DNA from: DATHXC01 sp035459965
Lineage (GTDB): Bacteria; Pseudomonadota; Gammaproteobacteria; Burkholderiales; Methylophilaceae
Assembly (NCBI GenBank): GCA_035459965.1
Contig: DATHXC010000007.1
Span: 248,001-312,000, forward strand
Length of the DNA: 64,000 bases
Direction of reading: 5' to 3'
The notes beneath the pieces are model-generated. The model worked only from the letters and a program-made list of their open reading frames with translations, ran no database searches and was not told the DNA's origin. This document shows, piece by piece, positions 49,027 to 58,311 of this stretch (positions within the stretch are counted from its first letter, which is position 1; the number at the start of each line of letters is the position of its first letter). The translations under genes and the position numbers were made by a program.

Positions 49027-50028
49027 ATGATTACCGAAAACACCAACATGCAAGTAGATCGCAGCCAAGCCACACCGCACATCACCATTATTGTCCCTGC
49101 CTATAATGAAGTCATTGCCATACGCAGCACGCTGGAAAATATCAGCAATCGCCTCAAAACCTTAACGCCACATTGGGATATTGTGGTGGTGGATGACGGT
49201 AGCCGTGACCATACTGCATTTGTGGTGCGTGAACTGGCTGACCAGTTCAATACAACGCTGGTGCGTTTCTCGCGAAACTTCGGCAAAGAATATGCGATTA
49301 CCGCAGGGCTCGAGCATGCACAGGGCGAAATCGTGATCTGTATGGATGCGGATGGGCAGCACTCATCTGAATTGTTAAGCGTGATGCTGGATAAGTGGCG
49401 TGAGGGTTACGACATGGTATATGCCGTGCGAGACGATCGACATGTCGAGTCACACTTCAAGCGCTGGGGCTCAAAGTTGTTCTACCGTGCAATCAGCCTG
49501 GGCGGACAGATCAACATCCCACAAGATGCTGGCGATTTCCGCCTCATGGACAGAAAAGTAGTCGATGCACTATGTTCTCTGCCAGAGAGAAATCGTTTCA
49601 TGAAGGGGATATACGCCTGGGTGGGCTATAAATCCATCGGAATCCCTTACACTCCTTTACCAAGGCTGCATGGCGAAAGCACATTTTCGCGTTTACGACT
49701 GATGGAGCTGGCATGGACAGGCATTACCAGCTTCTCGGTAATGCCCTTGAGACTGGCTAGCGCGGTGGGTGTGATCATGGCTTTAGTATCATTTGCATAT
49801 GGCATGCTGGTGGTCATAGACACCCTATTTTTCCATGAATCCATTCCAGGCTGGCCTACTGTGGTAGCAAGCACGATGTTTCTATCTGGCATTCAGCTAT
49901 TGTTCATAGGCATTCTCGGTGAATACCTTGCCCGCATTTACGATGAAGTGAAGGGTCGACCACCCTATATAGTGGCAGAAGTTGTAAAGCCAACCAGCAA
50001 ACCAGAATTGCCAGCCACAGCAGAATGA
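49027..50028 (+). CDS. GT2 polyprenyl-phosphate glycosyltransferase (GtrB/ArnC-like)
   Basis: 333-aa enzyme: cytoplasmic GT-A domain with IIVPAYNE, VVDDGSRD, CMDADGQH and the RNFGKEYAITAGLEHA segment, followed by two C-terminal TM helices. It matches the DPM1/GtrB/ArnC group that loads a sugar from a nucleotide donor on undecaprenyl phosphate at the inner face. Its TGA overlaps the GtrA-like ATG. In Flm/Lgm-type systems the equivalent gene is FlmF or LgmA. Confidence 0.92.
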   Translation: MITENTNMQVDRSQATPHITIIVPAYNEVIAIRSTLENISNRLKTLTPHWDIVVVDDGSRDHTAFVVRELADQFNTTLVRFSRNFGKEYAITAGLEHAQGEIVICMDADGQHSSELLSVMLDKWREGYDMVYAVRDDRHVESHFKRWGSKLFYRAISLGGQINIPQDAGDFRLMDRKVVDALCSLPERNRFMKGIYAWVGYKSIGIPYTPLPRLHGESTFSRLRLMELAWTGITSFSVMPLRLASAVGVIMALVSFAYGMLVVIDTLFFHESIPGWPTVVASTMFLSGIQLLFIGILGEYLARIYDEVKGRPPYIVAEVVKPTSKPELPATAE

Positions 50029-50423
50029 ACGATAGATTGACCGCGCTGAAACATTCCGCCACCTGGTTCACCCTGATAGGCGCAGCTGCAGCGCTGGTAC
50101 ATTATATTGTGGCAGTAGCGCTGGAGACCGGGGCTATATTGACACCGTCGAATGCCAATATCGTCGGCTTCTTATGTGCATTCCCGGTCAGCTATTTCGG
50201 CCATCGTGCATTTTCGTTCTCCACTCAGAAAACCTCTCATAGCCAAGCCTTTCCAAGGTTCTTGGTGGTCGCCTGCGGAGGCTTCCTGGCCAACCAGCTA
50301 CTGGTCGTCAGCGCACTACATATGACCAGCCTGCCATTCTGGCTGGTATTGGCAGTGGTGATGGTGATTGTGGCGGTCAGCACCTATATACTGAGCCGTT
50401 ATTGGGCATTCAAGGCTCAATGA
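50025..50423 (+). CDS. GtrA family flippase
   Basis: 132-aa small membrane protein with four TM helices and the GtrA pattern (HYIVAVALETG, FLCAFPVSYFGHRAFSF, YILSRYWAFKA). Family members flip undecaprenyl-phosphate sugars to the periplasmic face. It overlaps the GT2 gene and the YdjC-like gene by ATGA at both ends, so it should be made in step with both. Confidence 0.9.
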   Translation: MNDRLTALKHSATWFTLIGAAAALVHYIVAVALETGAILTPSNANIVGFLCAFPVSYFGHRAFSFSTQKTSHSQAFPRFLVVACGGFLANQLLVVSALHMTSLPFWLVLAVVMVIVAVSTYILSRYWAFKAQ

Positions 50424-51244
50424 CAACAACGATGAAACCTATCATTATCAGCGCCGATGATTTTGCACAAAGTGCAGGCATAGATAACGCCATTATTGCG
50501 CTGATTGAGCAAGGCCGATTGTCAGCAACATCCTGCATGACACTGAGTCCGCGCTGGAGTGATGCGGCAAAACTGATCACCCCTGAGATTCGCCAGAAGG
50601 CAGATATAGGCTTGCATCTCGACTTTACCCAATATGCGCAAACCATCAGGCATTCACTGCCCGTGCTCATTGCCAGGACGCTGAGCCATAGCCTTTCTAC
50701 GAGCAAGATCCGTAGTGCAATCAATGCCCAGCTGGATAGTTTTGAACATGAGTTAAACACTGGGCCAGACTATGTCGATGGACATCAGCATGCACATCAG
50801 TTGCCACAGATTCGGGACGTGTTGCTGGAGGTATTGGGCACTCGTTACAAAAACCAGCTGCCATGGATAAGGATTGCTAATCCTCCCGTACAAGATGGAT
50901 TCAAGGCAAGAGTGATTAAAGGATTAGGCGCTGCCCAGCTTGGAAAGCAGGCACAAATAGCCGGATTCAGGTATTCGCAGCACTTACTTGGTGTATACGC
51001 TTTTGAGGGTGTGGCCGAAGATTACAAAAAACAGCTGGATGCATGGTTGGGTATGGCAAAAATGACGGATGGCATGAGTGCCCTGATGTGTCATCCTGCA
51101 CTAGTAGATGGTCCGCAAGACAATAATGATCCTATTTATAGTGCACGCCTGAATGAATACAGCGTGTTCAATAGCGAGCAATTTACGCAACTGATGCAGA
51201 AACATCAGCTATCACTGGCACGCGGCCAGGCAATCACCCAATAA
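50420..51244 (+). CDS. YdjC/ChbG/HpnK-family carbohydrate deacetylase (NaxD-like)
   Basis: 274-aa metal-dependent deacetylase. Metal ligands and base are visible as ISADDFAQS, GLHLDFTQ and DGHQHAHQLP, with MCHPAL near the end. Relatives remove acetyl from GlcNAc or GalNAc units; NaxD of Francisella and LgmC of Bordetella do so on undecaprenyl-phosphate sugar, leaving an amino sugar for lipid A. The gene context here (GT39, GT2, GtrA) matches. Start at ATG 50420 overlaps the GtrA stop; an upstream TTG at 50402 is less likely. Confidence 0.88.
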   Translation: MTTTMKPIIISADDFAQSAGIDNAIIALIEQGRLSATSCMTLSPRWSDAAKLITPEIRQKADIGLHLDFTQYAQTIRHSLPVLIARTLSHSLSTSKIRSAINAQLDSFEHELNTGPDYVDGHQHAHQLPQIRDVLLEVLGTRYKNQLPWIRIANPPVQDGFKARVIKGLGAAQLGKQAQIAGFRYSQHLLGVYAFEGVAEDYKKQLDAWLGMAKMTDGMSALMCHPALVDGPQDNNDPIYSARLNEYSVFNSEQFTQLMQKHQLSLARGQAITQ

Positions 51245-51271
51245 AAAGCCCGGCATACCGGGCTTTTTATT
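51244..51271 (+). terminator. Rho-independent terminator, probably bidirectional
   Basis: AAAAGCCCGG-CATA-CCGGGCTTTT followed by TATTTTTT; it begins inside the YdjC-like stop codon. Reverse reading also ends the convergent gene at 51291. Confidence 0.9.
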
Positions 51272-51290
51272 TTTTAGGTTTAAATTTATA

Positions 51291-51764
51291 TCACTCTGGC
51301 GCTTTACTCGCAGGCACTTTCTTAACGGCTTTAACGGGTGCCGTTTTCATGACGCAATGCTCAGAGCCGTAATTGCCGCCGGTATCATCAGCTTCATAAT
51401 ACAGGTTGTTAAAACTCCAGCGACCTTGTGGATTCTTGACGATTTCGGCGATACCAGTGCTGAAGTCAGCGTTGCGCCCTTCCGTTAATTTGTAGGTCAT
51501 GGCCAGCTTGTTGCCATCTGCAACCGCCTGGCCCAGATAGGTCACAGAGTTTTCAGTTTCGGTGGAGTAGTCATAAGTGCCAAAGCGCCCATAACTACTT
51601 ACTCGCTTGAGCTTGAGCGTAGCGGTCATTTCATAATCGCCTACTAACTCATTCTTACCTTTACAGGCGTAGACACCGCTATAGTTCTGACTGATAAATG
51701 TAGGCTTTGCTTCAGCACCGCTCACAAAAACCAGGGCGGCAAACGCGATTACAACTTTTTTCAT
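51291..51764 (-). CDS. Hypothetical exported protein
   Basis: 157-aa protein with signal peptide (VVIAFAALVFVSGAEA), mature domain beginning KPTFISQNYSGVYACKGKNE and ending in a Lys/Ala/Pro tail (APVKAVKKVPASKAPE). Two cysteines (YACKG, EHCVMK) may pair. I do not recognise the family. Start at ATG 51764 is chosen for the signal peptide; no SD is evident. Its promoter region overlaps the divergent GH17 gene's upstream sequence. Confidence 0.75.
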   Translation of the reverse strand: MKKVVIAFAALVFVSGAEAKPTFISQNYSGVYACKGKNELVGDYEMTATLKLKRVSSYGRFGTYDYSTETENSVTYLGQAVADGNKLAMTYKLTEGRNADFSTGIAEIVKNPQGRWSFNNLYYEADDTGGNYGSEHCVMKTAPVKAVKKVPASKAPE

Positions 51765-51988
51765 GCGGGATTTACCATCATTGTTCGGGGACAGGCTCAT
51801 ATTGTAACGCGATGTGCGCTCATGATGTAGCCATGACAAACATCATTCTTCATTTTTTTTCTAATCATTTTGTTTTTGTCAGTAGGCTGCTTTATCATAC
51901 CAATCTTAAACGAGCGACATCAAACAGAATCAATGCCTGCAAGCATTCAGCAATACTTGCACAGGCTCACAAACCATCTCAGGAATTT

Positions 51989-53668
51989 ATGACTAGCAAC
52001 AGCACCAGTGTCAGCACCAGGGCGTTATGGCGTTATGGTTTTTTTAATCTGGTCATACTTGTTTTAATCGGCCTCTGGTTCTGGCAGCAAAATAAGCCAG
52101 TCATGCTGGCAGACGCGCAATTACCAGCAGATGGCAAACTGCAATGTGTGTCTTATGCACCTTATTACGGTGTCGGGCAGTCTCCTTTCATCAAGGGCTT
52201 CAGGGTCAGCCAGGCGCAAATTGACAGTGACCTGCAGTTGCTGGCCAAGCGCTCACAATGTGTACGCATCTATTCAGTTAGCCAGGGGCTGGACTATGTA
52301 CCTGAGGCTGCATCAAAGATAGGTCTTAAAGTATTGATGGGCGCCTGGATAGGCTGGGTCAAGGCCGAGAATGAGATCGAACTGGATCTCGCGATCAAGC
52401 GCGCCAACGAGTATCCGGGCACAGTCACGGGGCTGGTGGTCGGTAATGAAGTGTTATTGCGAGGTGAACAGACTGAAAAGGCCATGGCAGATTATCTGCA
52501 CAGGGCGAAACAGGCCACCAAAGTACCGGTGACTTACGCAGACGTTTGGGAGTTCTGGCTAAAGCACCGTAAACTGGAATCCTCGGTCGATTTTGTTACA
52601 GTACATGTTTTACCTTACTGGGAAGATGATCCTCAGCCCGTGAGCAATGCCCTGAATCACGTCAATATCGTGATGGAGAAAATCACCCATACCTTCAGCA
52701 AACCCATACTGATTGGGGAAACAGGCTGGCCATCTGCAGGCAGGCATCGCAATGGCTCAGTGCCGAGCGCTATTAGCCAGGCTAGCTACATGCGAGGATT
52801 CCTGCAGCACGCCCATGAGGCAAACTGGAACTATAACGTCATAGAAGCAGTAGACCAGCCATGGAAGCGGGTGCTGGAGGGTGCGGTAGGCGGTTACTGG
52901 GGTTTGTACGATACCGACCTCAACCCGAAATTTCCCTTCAGCGGCATGATGGCTGAACGCAACGATGGATGTCAGCCATTTTACTGGGCATTTGCCGGGC
53001 TGTTGCTGTGGTTGGCGATTGCATTAGTGGTTGGTGAACGCCGCATAGCCGCATTGTTTGGCATGGTCACCCTAGGCGCATCTGCTGGTGCAATGGCTAT
53101 GTTGCAGTTGGATTATCTGGTCATCGCCTGTCGTGACAGCATCGAATGGATAGCTTTGGGCGGCATCAATTTAGTAGGGTTATCGATACTATTATTCCTC
53201 CCAGCATTGCTGACAAAGCACGCCAGCAATGAGGGGCAACAGGATTCCAGTCAAGCAGTCATTCGTAATGGCATGCTGATATTAGTGATCGGCACGGCCA
53301 TTGCCGGTTTATTGCTGGTGCCAAAATCCATCGTCATAGAGCCATGGTCAAAAGCGATGCCATCACTGGGTGGCTTTTTGTACAATCTAGATGGGCGCTA
53401 CCGTGACTTTCCGCTATCGATCTATTTATTACCAGTACTGCAGCTTTCATTAGGTCTTTGGTTGCTGCAATTGCATGGCTTAATTAAAACCAATTGGCGC
53501 TATTACCGTCATATCAACCTGATTGCGCTTATTACGATGGGCGTTTTCCTGATTGTGGAACCTTTGAACCAGCAGGCTTATATATGGCTGATATTGGTAA
53601 TATTACTGGCCTTTAGCAGCTGGCCCGTACAAACTCAATCTACTGTTACACCTATCAAGAGTGCCTGA
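51989..53668 (+). CDS. GH17 beta-1,3-glucan-active enzyme with C-terminal membrane region
   Basis: 559-aa protein: N-terminal TM anchor (about 15-33), periplasmic GH17 domain (about 50-310) with acid/base Glu154 (VVGNEVLL) and nucleophile Glu244 (IGETGWPS), then about six TM helices to the end. GH17 domains of this proteobacterial group act as beta-glucosyltransferases on beta-1,3-glucans rather than plain glucanases, and Methylobacillus proteins are among those studied (from memory). Good SD AGGAA. Nine bases before the GH17-GT2 gene; the two form a glucan operon. Confidence 0.88.
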   Translation: MTSNSTSVSTRALWRYGFFNLVILVLIGLWFWQQNKPVMLADAQLPADGKLQCVSYAPYYGVGQSPFIKGFRVSQAQIDSDLQLLAKRSQCVRIYSVSQGLDYVPEAASKIGLKVLMGAWIGWVKAENEIELDLAIKRANEYPGTVTGLVVGNEVLLRGEQTEKAMADYLHRAKQATKVPVTYADVWEFWLKHRKLESSVDFVTVHVLPYWEDDPQPVSNALNHVNIVMEKITHTFSKPILIGETGWPSAGRHRNGSVPSAISQASYMRGFLQHAHEANWNYNVIEAVDQPWKRVLEGAVGGYWGLYDTDLNPKFPFSGMMAERNDGCQPFYWAFAGLLLWLAIALVVGERRIAALFGMVTLGASAGAMAMLQLDYLVIACRDSIEWIALGGINLVGLSILLFLPALLTKHASNEGQQDSSQAVIRNGMLILVIGTAIAGLLLVPKSIVIEPWSKAMPSLGGFLYNLDGRYRDFPLSIYLLPVLQLSLGLWLLQLHGLIKTNWRYYRHINLIALITMGVFLIVEPLNQQAYIWLILVILLAFSSWPVQTQSTVTPIKSA

Positions 53669-53676
53669 TCGCGATT

Positions 53677-56268
53677 ATGACTAAATACCTGAAAATCAGC
53701 TTTATCCCTCTAGTGTTTGCATTAGTAATTGCCCTGATCCATTTTGGCATCTGGGCTGCAGCTAATCGGGCTATCATGTTGCTGGATGCACCACACATCG
53801 TACATGGCTTTGCCTACAGTGGTTTTCAGGTAGACCAGAGCCCGCTTGATAAAAACTTCCCCAGCACGGCCGAGCTTGAGCATGACCTCAAGATATTAAA
53901 ACCCTATACCACCCGCATTCGCACATATGGCTCACTGGAAAACTCCGAAGTGGCCGCCCTCGCCTCCAACCTTGGTTTTGATGTAACCGCCGGCGCCTGG
54001 ATAGGCCCGGACATGAAGACCAATAATCGTGAAATCGATGCGCTCAAAGCAAAAATCAAGAACTACTCTCATATTGAGCGCGTGATTATTGGTAATGAAT
54101 CCCTGTTGCGTAATGACCTACCTGTACAAGAATTAATCCTTTATCTGGATGCTTTCCGTAGCGAGATCAAAACCCCGGTTTCAACCGCCGAGCCTTGGCA
54201 TGTATGGCTAAAGAACCCTGAGCTGGTCAAGCATGTAGACTTTATCGCTGTGCATTTACTGCCATACCATGAAGGCGTACCTGTCGAGCAGGCAGTCGAT
54301 TACAGCATAGAGCGCTATAAAGAGTTGATGAAAGCGTATCCGCGCAAGAAAATTGTGATTACGGAAATTGGCTGGCCTAGCAGAGGCCCTACTATCGGGG
54401 CTTCCGTGGCTTCTGCTGTCAATCAGGCACGTTTTGTCCGTGAATTCCTCGCAAAGTCTGCCTACCAGAATTATGACTATTACCTGATGGAAGCTTTTGA
54501 CCAGCCATGGAAAGTTAAGCTGGAAGGTTGGGCCGGTCCGTACTGGGGGATGTTCGATGCAAATCGGAATCTCAAGTACTCACTCAACGGGGCTGTGCCT
54601 AAAGATACGCGCTGGCTGGCAAAAGCGACATGGGCTAGCGTAATCGCATTTTTCCCTATCATGTTCCTCGCCATCCGCTTCAGGCATTGGGGTCTGGGTG
54701 GCCGCATCTCGCTGGCAGTCATTCTGCAGGCTTGCATCACTACACTGGTCGTAGCCTGGAACCTGCCTGGCGACTATTACTACACCTTGCGTGATTTCAT
54801 TGTGCTGATCGGGCTTATTATCGGCATGGGCCTGACATCTGCCGTACTCATGATCTATGGCGTGGAATTCAGTGAAGTCATGTTCAAGGGCCCATGGCGT
54901 CGTGCTTACAAGCGCGCTATTCCGCTGCCTAGTGACCAGGAGCTATTTGTCTCGATTCACCTGGCTTGCTACAACGAGCCGCCGGAAATGGTCATCGCCA
55001 CCATTGAAAGCCTGAAGAATCTTGATTACACACAATATGAAGTGCTGGTGATCGACAACAACACCAAGGACGAAGCCAAGTGGAAACCGGTTGAGGAATA
55101 CATGGCAACCCTGCCGGATAATTTCCGCTTTTTCCACCTGCCAAAATGGCCGGGCTTTAAAGCTGGCGCGCTTAATTTTGCATTGGAACAGACCAATCCA
55201 AAAGCTGAAGTAGTCGGTGTAGTGGATGCCGATTATGTAGTGACGCCAGACTGGCTGGCTACACTGGTGCCGCATTTTAGTGAGCCCAATGTTGCCGTGG
55301 TACAAGCTCCTCAGGCCCACCGTGAATGGGAAAACAACTTCTTCCGCCGTATGAGCAACTGGGAGTTCGAAGGCTTTTTCCGTATCGGCATGCACCATCG
55401 CCATGAACGTAATGCGCTAATCCAGCACGGCACCATGACACTGGTGCGCAACCAGGCGTTGGCCAGAAGCGGTGGCTGGTCTGAATGGTGCATCTGTGAA
55501 GATACCGAGCTGGGCCTGAGGCTGCTGGAAGATGGCTATGAATTGCGCTATGTCGACGAAACCTTTGGCCGTGGGCTCACCCCCACCAACTTTAATGCCC
55601 TCAAGTCACAGAGGTTCCGCTGGGCATTTGGTGCCATGCAGATATTGAAACGCCACATTCCAAAGCTGGTCGGCAAATCCACTCTGACATTCGGTCAGCG
55701 CTATCACTTCCTTACCGGCTGGTTTGGCTGGCTGGGGGATGCACTGCAACTCATCTTTACTATGGGCTCCATCGGTTGGACTCTAGCCATGCTGGCCTTC
55801 CCCAAGGCATTTAGCTTGCCTGTAGCCATCATGCTCACCCCTATCCTGTGCTTCCTGCTGGTTAAGGGTGCGTTGGGCCCTGTGCTGTATCGTAAGACCA
55901 TGAATTGCAGCTGGACGGATATCTTTGGTGCTTCACTTGCCAGTTTAGGCCTGTCACATGCCATAGCGCGTGGCGTGATGATGGGTATCATCCAGAAACA
56001 TGGTGTATTCAAAGTGACGGCTAAAGGAAAAGTTGCAGGCAGTAAGCTGGATTTGATCAACCCGATACGTGAAGAGTTATTGTTGCTGCTGGCATTGATG
56101 TTGAGTGCATTTGCAATGCTGTTGACGCGAGGTTTCAGCAATATCGATGCCCAGCTTTGGGTAACGATGCTCGCCTTGCAATCGCTACCCTATATCAGTA
56201 GCGTAGCAAGCCAGATCATCTCGCAGCTGCCAGATAGCAAGCCCCAGGCCGAATTAGCTACGGTATAA
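53677..56268 (+). CDS. Beta-1,3-glucan synthase: GH17 domain fused to GT2 (NdvB-like)
   Basis: 863-aa membrane protein. An N-terminal TM is followed by a GH17 domain (about 45-305) with Glu141 (IIGNESLL) and Glu230 (ITEIGWPS). TM helices (320-398) lead to a cytoplasmic GT2 domain with CYNEPPEM, VIDNNT, DADY (517-520), CEDTELG (607-613) and QRFRW (645-649), the DxD, TED and Q(Q/R)xRW set of processive synthases. Further TMs follow. Bradyrhizobium NdvB has the same fusion and makes cyclic beta-1,3/1,6-glucan, so a periplasmic or exported glucan is predicted. No PilZ domain is present. Confidence 0.9.
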   Translation: MTKYLKISFIPLVFALVIALIHFGIWAAANRAIMLLDAPHIVHGFAYSGFQVDQSPLDKNFPSTAELEHDLKILKPYTTRIRTYGSLENSEVAALASNLGFDVTAGAWIGPDMKTNNREIDALKAKIKNYSHIERVIIGNESLLRNDLPVQELILYLDAFRSEIKTPVSTAEPWHVWLKNPELVKHVDFIAVHLLPYHEGVPVEQAVDYSIERYKELMKAYPRKKIVITEIGWPSRGPTIGASVASAVNQARFVREFLAKSAYQNYDYYLMEAFDQPWKVKLEGWAGPYWGMFDANRNLKYSLNGAVPKDTRWLAKATWASVIAFFPIMFLAIRFRHWGLGGRISLAVILQACITTLVVAWNLPGDYYYTLRDFIVLIGLIIGMGLTSAVLMIYGVEFSEVMFKGPWRRAYKRAIPLPSDQELFVSIHLACYNEPPEMVIATIESLKNLDYTQYEVLVIDNNTKDEAKWKPVEEYMATLPDNFRFFHLPKWPGFKAGALNFALEQTNPKAEVVGVVDADYVVTPDWLATLVPHFSEPNVAVVQAPQAHREWENNFFRRMSNWEFEGFFRIGMHHRHERNALIQHGTMTLVRNQALARSGGWSEWCICEDTELGLRLLEDGYELRYVDETFGRGLTPTNFNALKSQRFRWAFGAMQILKRHIPKLVGKSTLTFGQRYHFLTGWFGWLGDALQLIFTMGSIGWTLAMLAFPKAFSLPVAIMLTPILCFLLVKGALGPVLYRKTMNCSWTDIFGASLASLGLSHAIARGVMMGIIQKHGVFKVTAKGKVAGSKLDLINPIREELLLLLALMLSAFAMLLTRGFSNIDAQLWVTMLALQSLPYISSVASQIISQLPDSKPQAELATV

Positions 56269-56307
56269 CAGGAGCTGTGGGCAGTAGATCCTGGTAGCTG
56301 ATTAAGG

Positions 56308-58230
56308 TCAAATCACCTTATTCAAGCCTGGATGTGGCATGCGTCGCTCCAGGAACAGGCTGTTACCTGTCATTTTCTTGGCCTGTTTTTTGGCAAAGGC
56401 AGTTGCAGTTGATATCTCATGATGGCTGGGGAAACTGCTGGGGTCTACCTTGACTGCCCCTATCGACATACTGACATAAGGATAGAACAGCTTGTTACCC
56501 TGGCGATCTTCGCTCTCGATACCACCACGTCCCTGATCAACCGCATCATAGAAATCAGGCATAACCTGCTTCAAGTCATCCAGTATTTTTTCACAGCGTT
56601 TTTCCCAGTCTTCGCTCTGGAAAAGCACAATAAAATCATCCCCGCCCACATGGCCCACAAAGTCGAACTCACTGGCAATCGCCTGGCTTAACAACTTGCC
56701 GACGAACTGTATAAGCTCATCACCACGCCGGAAACCATATGCGTCGTTAAATGGCTTGAAGCTATCTAGGTCACAATAACAGGCATAAAAAGTAACGCCC
56801 GCTTCCAGCAGGCGATCCATATGCTCACTGATCGGCACATTGCCTGGCAACATAGTTAATGGATTGGCGTAGCGGGCAGCATTGATCTGCATCTGCGTAA
56901 TTTCCCGCAACAGATCATGGCCGCCGCCCATGCCCAGGTATTTCCCTTCATCTGTGATGATAAACCCATTGGAAAGATGGTGTGGCTCCATATTGGTAAT
57001 CAAGCCGCTCAGCGCCTGCAATGTCATGCTCTTTTCTACAATCAAGGGCTGCTTATCCATGAACGTAGCGCAGACACGCCTGCCATAAAGCTCGTGGCGA
57101 TAAGGCCTGGCAAAACCATCTATCATGGAGTAGCGACTGATCAGGCCCACCGGCTTGCCTTTGTCCACCACGGGCAAGGCATACAGATTGGCGTTGTTCT
57201 GAAACAGGTGGTAAACATCTTCATTTGTCGTATCGGGGCTCACAGATGGCACATATTTGATGAGCTTGCTGACATTGGTCCGGTTCTGCGCATTCATTGC
57301 CGCTGCCTGATACACCCGCACAGTATTTTTATTGAGCAATGCATGCATTTCGTCCTGAAGCTTAGTCAGCATATTGGGTGCTGGCCTGCCCAGCAAATAA
57401 CCCTGTCCATAAGCAATCTTGAGGTCTTTAATGACCAACAGCTCTGCCTCGGTCTCGATACCTTCGGCGATCACATCTGTGCCTGAATTTTGCGCAATTT
57501 GCTGGATAGATCGCACAAACTCGAACTTCACCTGATCAGTATTGATGCCTCGGATGAAATGCTTATCGATCTTGACGTAATCAGGCTGCAACTCCGACCA
57601 CAAGCGCAAGCTAGAAAAGCCTTCACCCAGATCATCCATGGCGATTTTGAAACCCATATTGCGGTAATGTTCAGCTGCGCGATAGATGAGCTGATAATCG
57701 AGGCAGGGTGCATTTTCGGTGAGTTCTATGATGATATTTCGCGGGTTCAGGCCCAGCTTTTCAATATAGGAAAGCGTCGCGCTTTTATCAAAATTGGGTT
57801 GTGCTAATGAGGCAGGACTAACATTAAGAAAAAGCTTGTTGAGACTATTAGACCTAGCAAAAGACTCCAGCACCACCTGGCGGCTCAAGTGTTCCACTTC
57901 TACGGAAACCTGATTCACCTCGGCCTCGGCAAACAAGGCCAACGGGGAATGTAACAGGCTGTCTGCCGGGCCACGGATCAGGCCTTCATGGCCGAATATC
58001 GAGATGCTGTTTAAATCAACGATAGGCTGGAACAATGCCGTCAGTTGTCGCTGCCTGAGTATCTGCTGCAGATCCTGGGAAGATTGACTCTCTTGCAATG
58101 TATTGTCTAAATCTGCTGGCACCAGCAGGTTGGCGCCCCAACCACTCGCGGGATTGTGGTTAAAACCGTCGTTATTAGAATGATCGATAATGGCACTGTG
58201 CTGCATTTGATGGACTGATTGCATGGTCAT
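56308..58230 (-). CDS. EAL-CBS-GGDDF protein
   Basis: 640-aa cytoplasmic protein with SD GGGAG. The EAL domain (about 60-290) has HEGL in place of EAL (Glu kept), DDLGEGFSSLRL and AEGIE, so it probably degrades c-di-GMP. A CBS pair (about 330-450) could sense a nucleotide. The GGDEF motif reads GGDDF, so cyclase activity is doubtful. It lies tail to tail with the glucan synthase; a regulatory link is only a guess. Same layout as 31846 but without the extra C-terminal domain. Confidence 0.85.
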   Translation of the reverse strand: MTMQSVHQMQHSAIIDHSNNDGFNHNPASGWGANLLVPADLDNTLQESQSSQDLQQILRQRQLTALFQPIVDLNSISIFGHEGLIRGPADSLLHSPLALFAEAEVNQVSVEVEHLSRQVVLESFARSNSLNKLFLNVSPASLAQPNFDKSATLSYIEKLGLNPRNIIIELTENAPCLDYQLIYRAAEHYRNMGFKIAMDDLGEGFSSLRLWSELQPDYVKIDKHFIRGINTDQVKFEFVRSIQQIAQNSGTDVIAEGIETEAELLVIKDLKIAYGQGYLLGRPAPNMLTKLQDEMHALLNKNTVRVYQAAAMNAQNRTNVSKLIKYVPSVSPDTTNEDVYHLFQNNANLYALPVVDKGKPVGLISRYSMIDGFARPYRHELYGRRVCATFMDKQPLIVEKSMTLQALSGLITNMEPHHLSNGFIITDEGKYLGMGGGHDLLREITQMQINAARYANPLTMLPGNVPISEHMDRLLEAGVTFYACYCDLDSFKPFNDAYGFRRGDELIQFVGKLLSQAIASEFDFVGHVGGDDFIVLFQSEDWEKRCEKILDDLKQVMPDFYDAVDQGRGGIESEDRQGNKLFYPYVSMSIGAVKVDPSSFPSHHEISTATAFAKKQAKKMTGNSLFLERRMPHPGLNKVI

Positions 58231-58311
58231 GGAACTCCCTTGTGCACTCAGCCTACGCCTGAATTATGACAATCTTCTTACACAGCTCTTTAATCCCAAT
58301 ACTTCTTTAAG

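Noticed and set aside
56917..57486. 189-aa frame antisense to the EAL-CBS-GGDDF gene
   Set aside because: No recognisable domain and no SD; the opposite strand encodes clear EAL and CBS sequence.
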